The position numbers and the translations under genes are program-made. Under the pieces are notes generated by a model that searched no databases, had not been told where the DNA came from, and worked only from the letters and a program-made list of their open reading frames with translations. 64,000 bases of DNA from Brachypodius melanocephalos (taxonomy: Eukaryota > Chordata > Aves > Passeriformes > Pycnonotidae): positions 50,176,293 to 50,240,292 of the forward strand of contig VZSR01001685.1 of NCBI GenBank assembly GCA_013398615.1, written 5' to 3'. Within the stretch, counting starts at the first letter, position 1. Every line of letters begins with the position of its first letter. This document shows positions 63,521 through 64,000 of the stretch, one piece after another.

Positions 63521-63775
63521 GACGGAAAGGACAGCTGTCCTGGGTCCCCGACCCCTCTCACAGATCCTACGGCCCCCGAGAGGGCCCCGAAGGGAACTCG
63601 TGTGTCGGAAGGGTCGCTTTGGGGGCGGCTGAGTGGTTCTACGATACTCGCTGCTCCAGGCACAGCCCCACTGCTGCTCAGCTCCCGCCCGACTCGCGGT
63701 GCAGAGCCGCTCTGGGAGCGCTCCCTCAGCACCGGGCTCACACCGACGGTGGGGAGGCGGGGTCAGAACCAGCAA

Positions 63776-63780
63776 CCAAT
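63776..63780 (+). promoter_or_regulatory. CCAAT box 1
   Basis: AACCAATGAG, a good NF-Y site in forward orientation, about 207 bp upstream of the predicted start. Confidence 0.75.
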
Positions 63781-63820
63781 GAGAAGCTGCATATCGTGTC
63801 TGACTGACAGGCCACATTAT

Positions 63821-63825
63821 CCAAT
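63821..63825 (+). promoter_or_regulatory. CCAAT box 2
   Basis: ATCCAATAGA, forward NF-Y-type site, 45 bp after box 1. Regularly spaced multiple CCAAT boxes are characteristic of NF-Y-driven proliferation genes. Confidence 0.7.
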
Positions 63826-63858
63826 AGAAGCCCTCACTTGAACAAGGCGGTGACACTT

Positions 63859-63864
63859 GGGCGG
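63859..63864 (+). promoter_or_regulatory. GC box
   Basis: GGGCGG, an Sp1/KLF-type core between CCAAT boxes 2 and 3. Confidence 0.6.
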
Positions 63865-63873
63865 CCCTGCTAT

Positions 63874-63886
63874 CCCCGCCCATTGG
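63874..63886 (-). promoter_or_regulatory. GC box fused to reverse CCAAT box 3
   Basis: CCCCGCCCATTGG: an inverted GC box directly abuts an inverted CCAAT (ATTGG at 63882-63886), about 101 bp upstream of the predicted start. Side-by-side Sp1 and NF-Y sites allow cooperative binding. Confidence 0.8.
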
Positions 63887-63894
63887 AAGGAACA

Positions 63895-63904
63895 GGGGCG
63901 GGGC
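63895..63904 (+). promoter_or_regulatory. GC box
   Basis: GGGGCGGGGC, a near-perfect Sp1 consensus, about 85-90 bp upstream of the predicted start. Confidence 0.75.
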
Positions 63905-63913
63905 ACCGCTCCT

Positions 63914-63928
63914 GGGCGGGGTTAACGG
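63914..63928 (+). promoter_or_regulatory. GC box followed by Myb-type site
   Basis: GGGCGGGG (63914-63921) is followed by TAACGG (63923-63928), which matches the YAACGG Myb recognition sequence. B-Myb with NF-Y is a known combination at cell-cycle promoters; here this is motif evidence only. Confidence 0.55.
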
Positions 63929-63956
63929 CTGCCTCGGGGGGCGTGGTCTGTGGTGG

Positions 63957-63964
63957 TATATAAA
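63957..63964 (+). promoter_or_regulatory. TATA box
   Basis: TATATAAA in a GC-rich context (GGTATATAAACC), a canonical TATAWAAR match. Counting about 30 bp from its first T puts the start site near 63987. Its position downstream of the CCAAT and GC boxes fixes the direction of transcription to the right. Confidence 0.88.
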
Positions 63965-63986
63965 CCTGGTGCGGCGCGTTTTCTCC

Positions 63987-64000
63987 ATTCAGTCGGCGCA
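63987..64000 (+). other. Predicted 5' end of a gene running off the window
   Basis: The A in TCCATTC (63987) is 30 bp from the first T of the TATA box and is in an initiator-like context; the A at 63991 (TTCAGTC) is a second possibility. Only the first ~14 nt of the 5' UTR are inside the window, with no ATG. The gene cannot be named from this. A replication-linked or histone-variant gene such as H2AZ1 is a guess from the promoter style. Confidence 0.6.

Larger units (their letters stand above)
63521..64000 (+). promoter_or_regulatory. CpG-island promoter region
   Basis: The last 480 bp is GC-rich and, by hand count, carries about 35 CpGs, against very few in the preceding 60 kb. The distal part (63521-63760) is a plain CpG island. 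The proximal part (63776-63964) holds an ordered set of CCAAT, GC-box, Myb-type and TATA elements on the plus strand. The regulated gene starts near 63987 and lies to the right. NF-Y + Sp1 + TATA promoters of this sort are typical of cell-cycle-linked and histone-variant genes. H2AZ1 is a possible but unproven identity, and no coding sequence is in view. Open frames crossing the island on both strands are chance effects of GC content. Confidence 0.9.

Noticed and set aside
63425..63841. 138-codon plus-strand frame in the CpG island
   Set aside because: It lies upstream of the predicted transcription start, has no recognisable domain, and is explained by GC-rich composition.
63482..63988. 168-codon minus-strand frame through the CpG island
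   Set aside because: GC-rich sequence lacks stop codons by composition. The frame reads backwards through the TATA, CCAAT and GC boxes and has a low-complexity Arg/Pro-rich product.
1..64000. CRISPR arrays, operons, prokaryotic mobile elements or phage systems
   Set aside because: No regularly spaced repeats with unique spacers and no dense coding or ribosome-binding sites. CR1 LINEs and a TATA/CCAAT promoter show the DNA is animal nuclear sequence.

Overview
This window is vertebrate nuclear DNA, most probably from a bird and perhaps a songbird or other neoavian. The evidence is indirect. Nearly every recognisable interspersed repeat is a 5'-truncated CR1 LINE, with the avian-type 3' end and remnants of the CR1 ORF2 protein. 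There is also one solo retroviral LTR of a kind common in bird genomes. I saw no mammalian L1, Alu or B1 sequence. The DNA is AT-rich and has no bacterial features: no operons, no ribosome-binding sites, and no dense long reading frames.

The first 63.5 kb looks like a gene desert or very large intergenic region. I recognise no functional protein-coding gene, tRNA, rRNA or miRNA in it. The reading frames longer than about 100 codons are explained by CR1 remnants, by the GGGGAT-type satellite, by the terminal CpG island, or by chance. What can be annotated is: ten CR1 fragments, two probable ancient MIR/CORE-SINE-like fragments, one LTR broken by an assembly gap, a second 100-N gap inside a CR1, a 240-bp G-rich hexanucleotide array, about a dozen simple repeats, several short recent-looking tandem duplications, and a few candidate regulatory sites or cryptic exons.

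The right-hand end is different. From about 63,520 the sequence becomes a CpG island, with about 35 CpGs in 480 bp by hand count. It carries three CCAAT boxes (two forward, one reverse), several GC boxes, a Myb-type site and a canonical TATATAAA box at 63,957-63,964. This is a textbook plus-strand RNA polymerase II promoter. Transcription should begin near 63,987, so almost the whole gene lies beyond the window. The NF-Y, Sp1 and TATA layout is typical of proliferation-linked or histone-variant genes. H2AZ1 is one candidate that also fits a long upstream desert, but the window contains no coding sequence to prove it.

I found no clear new biological system. The items most worth a second look are: the terminal promoter; an inverted/direct CR1 pair that may be a 5'-inverted (twin-primed) insertion; the G-rich satellite next to a GC-rich unique block; an 88-codon candidate exon on the minus strand with a signal-peptide-like start and cysteine-rich centre; a small candidate exon near 2.5 kb; and an AT-rich, homeodomain-site-dense block near 35.3-36.0 kb that may be a conserved enhancer.
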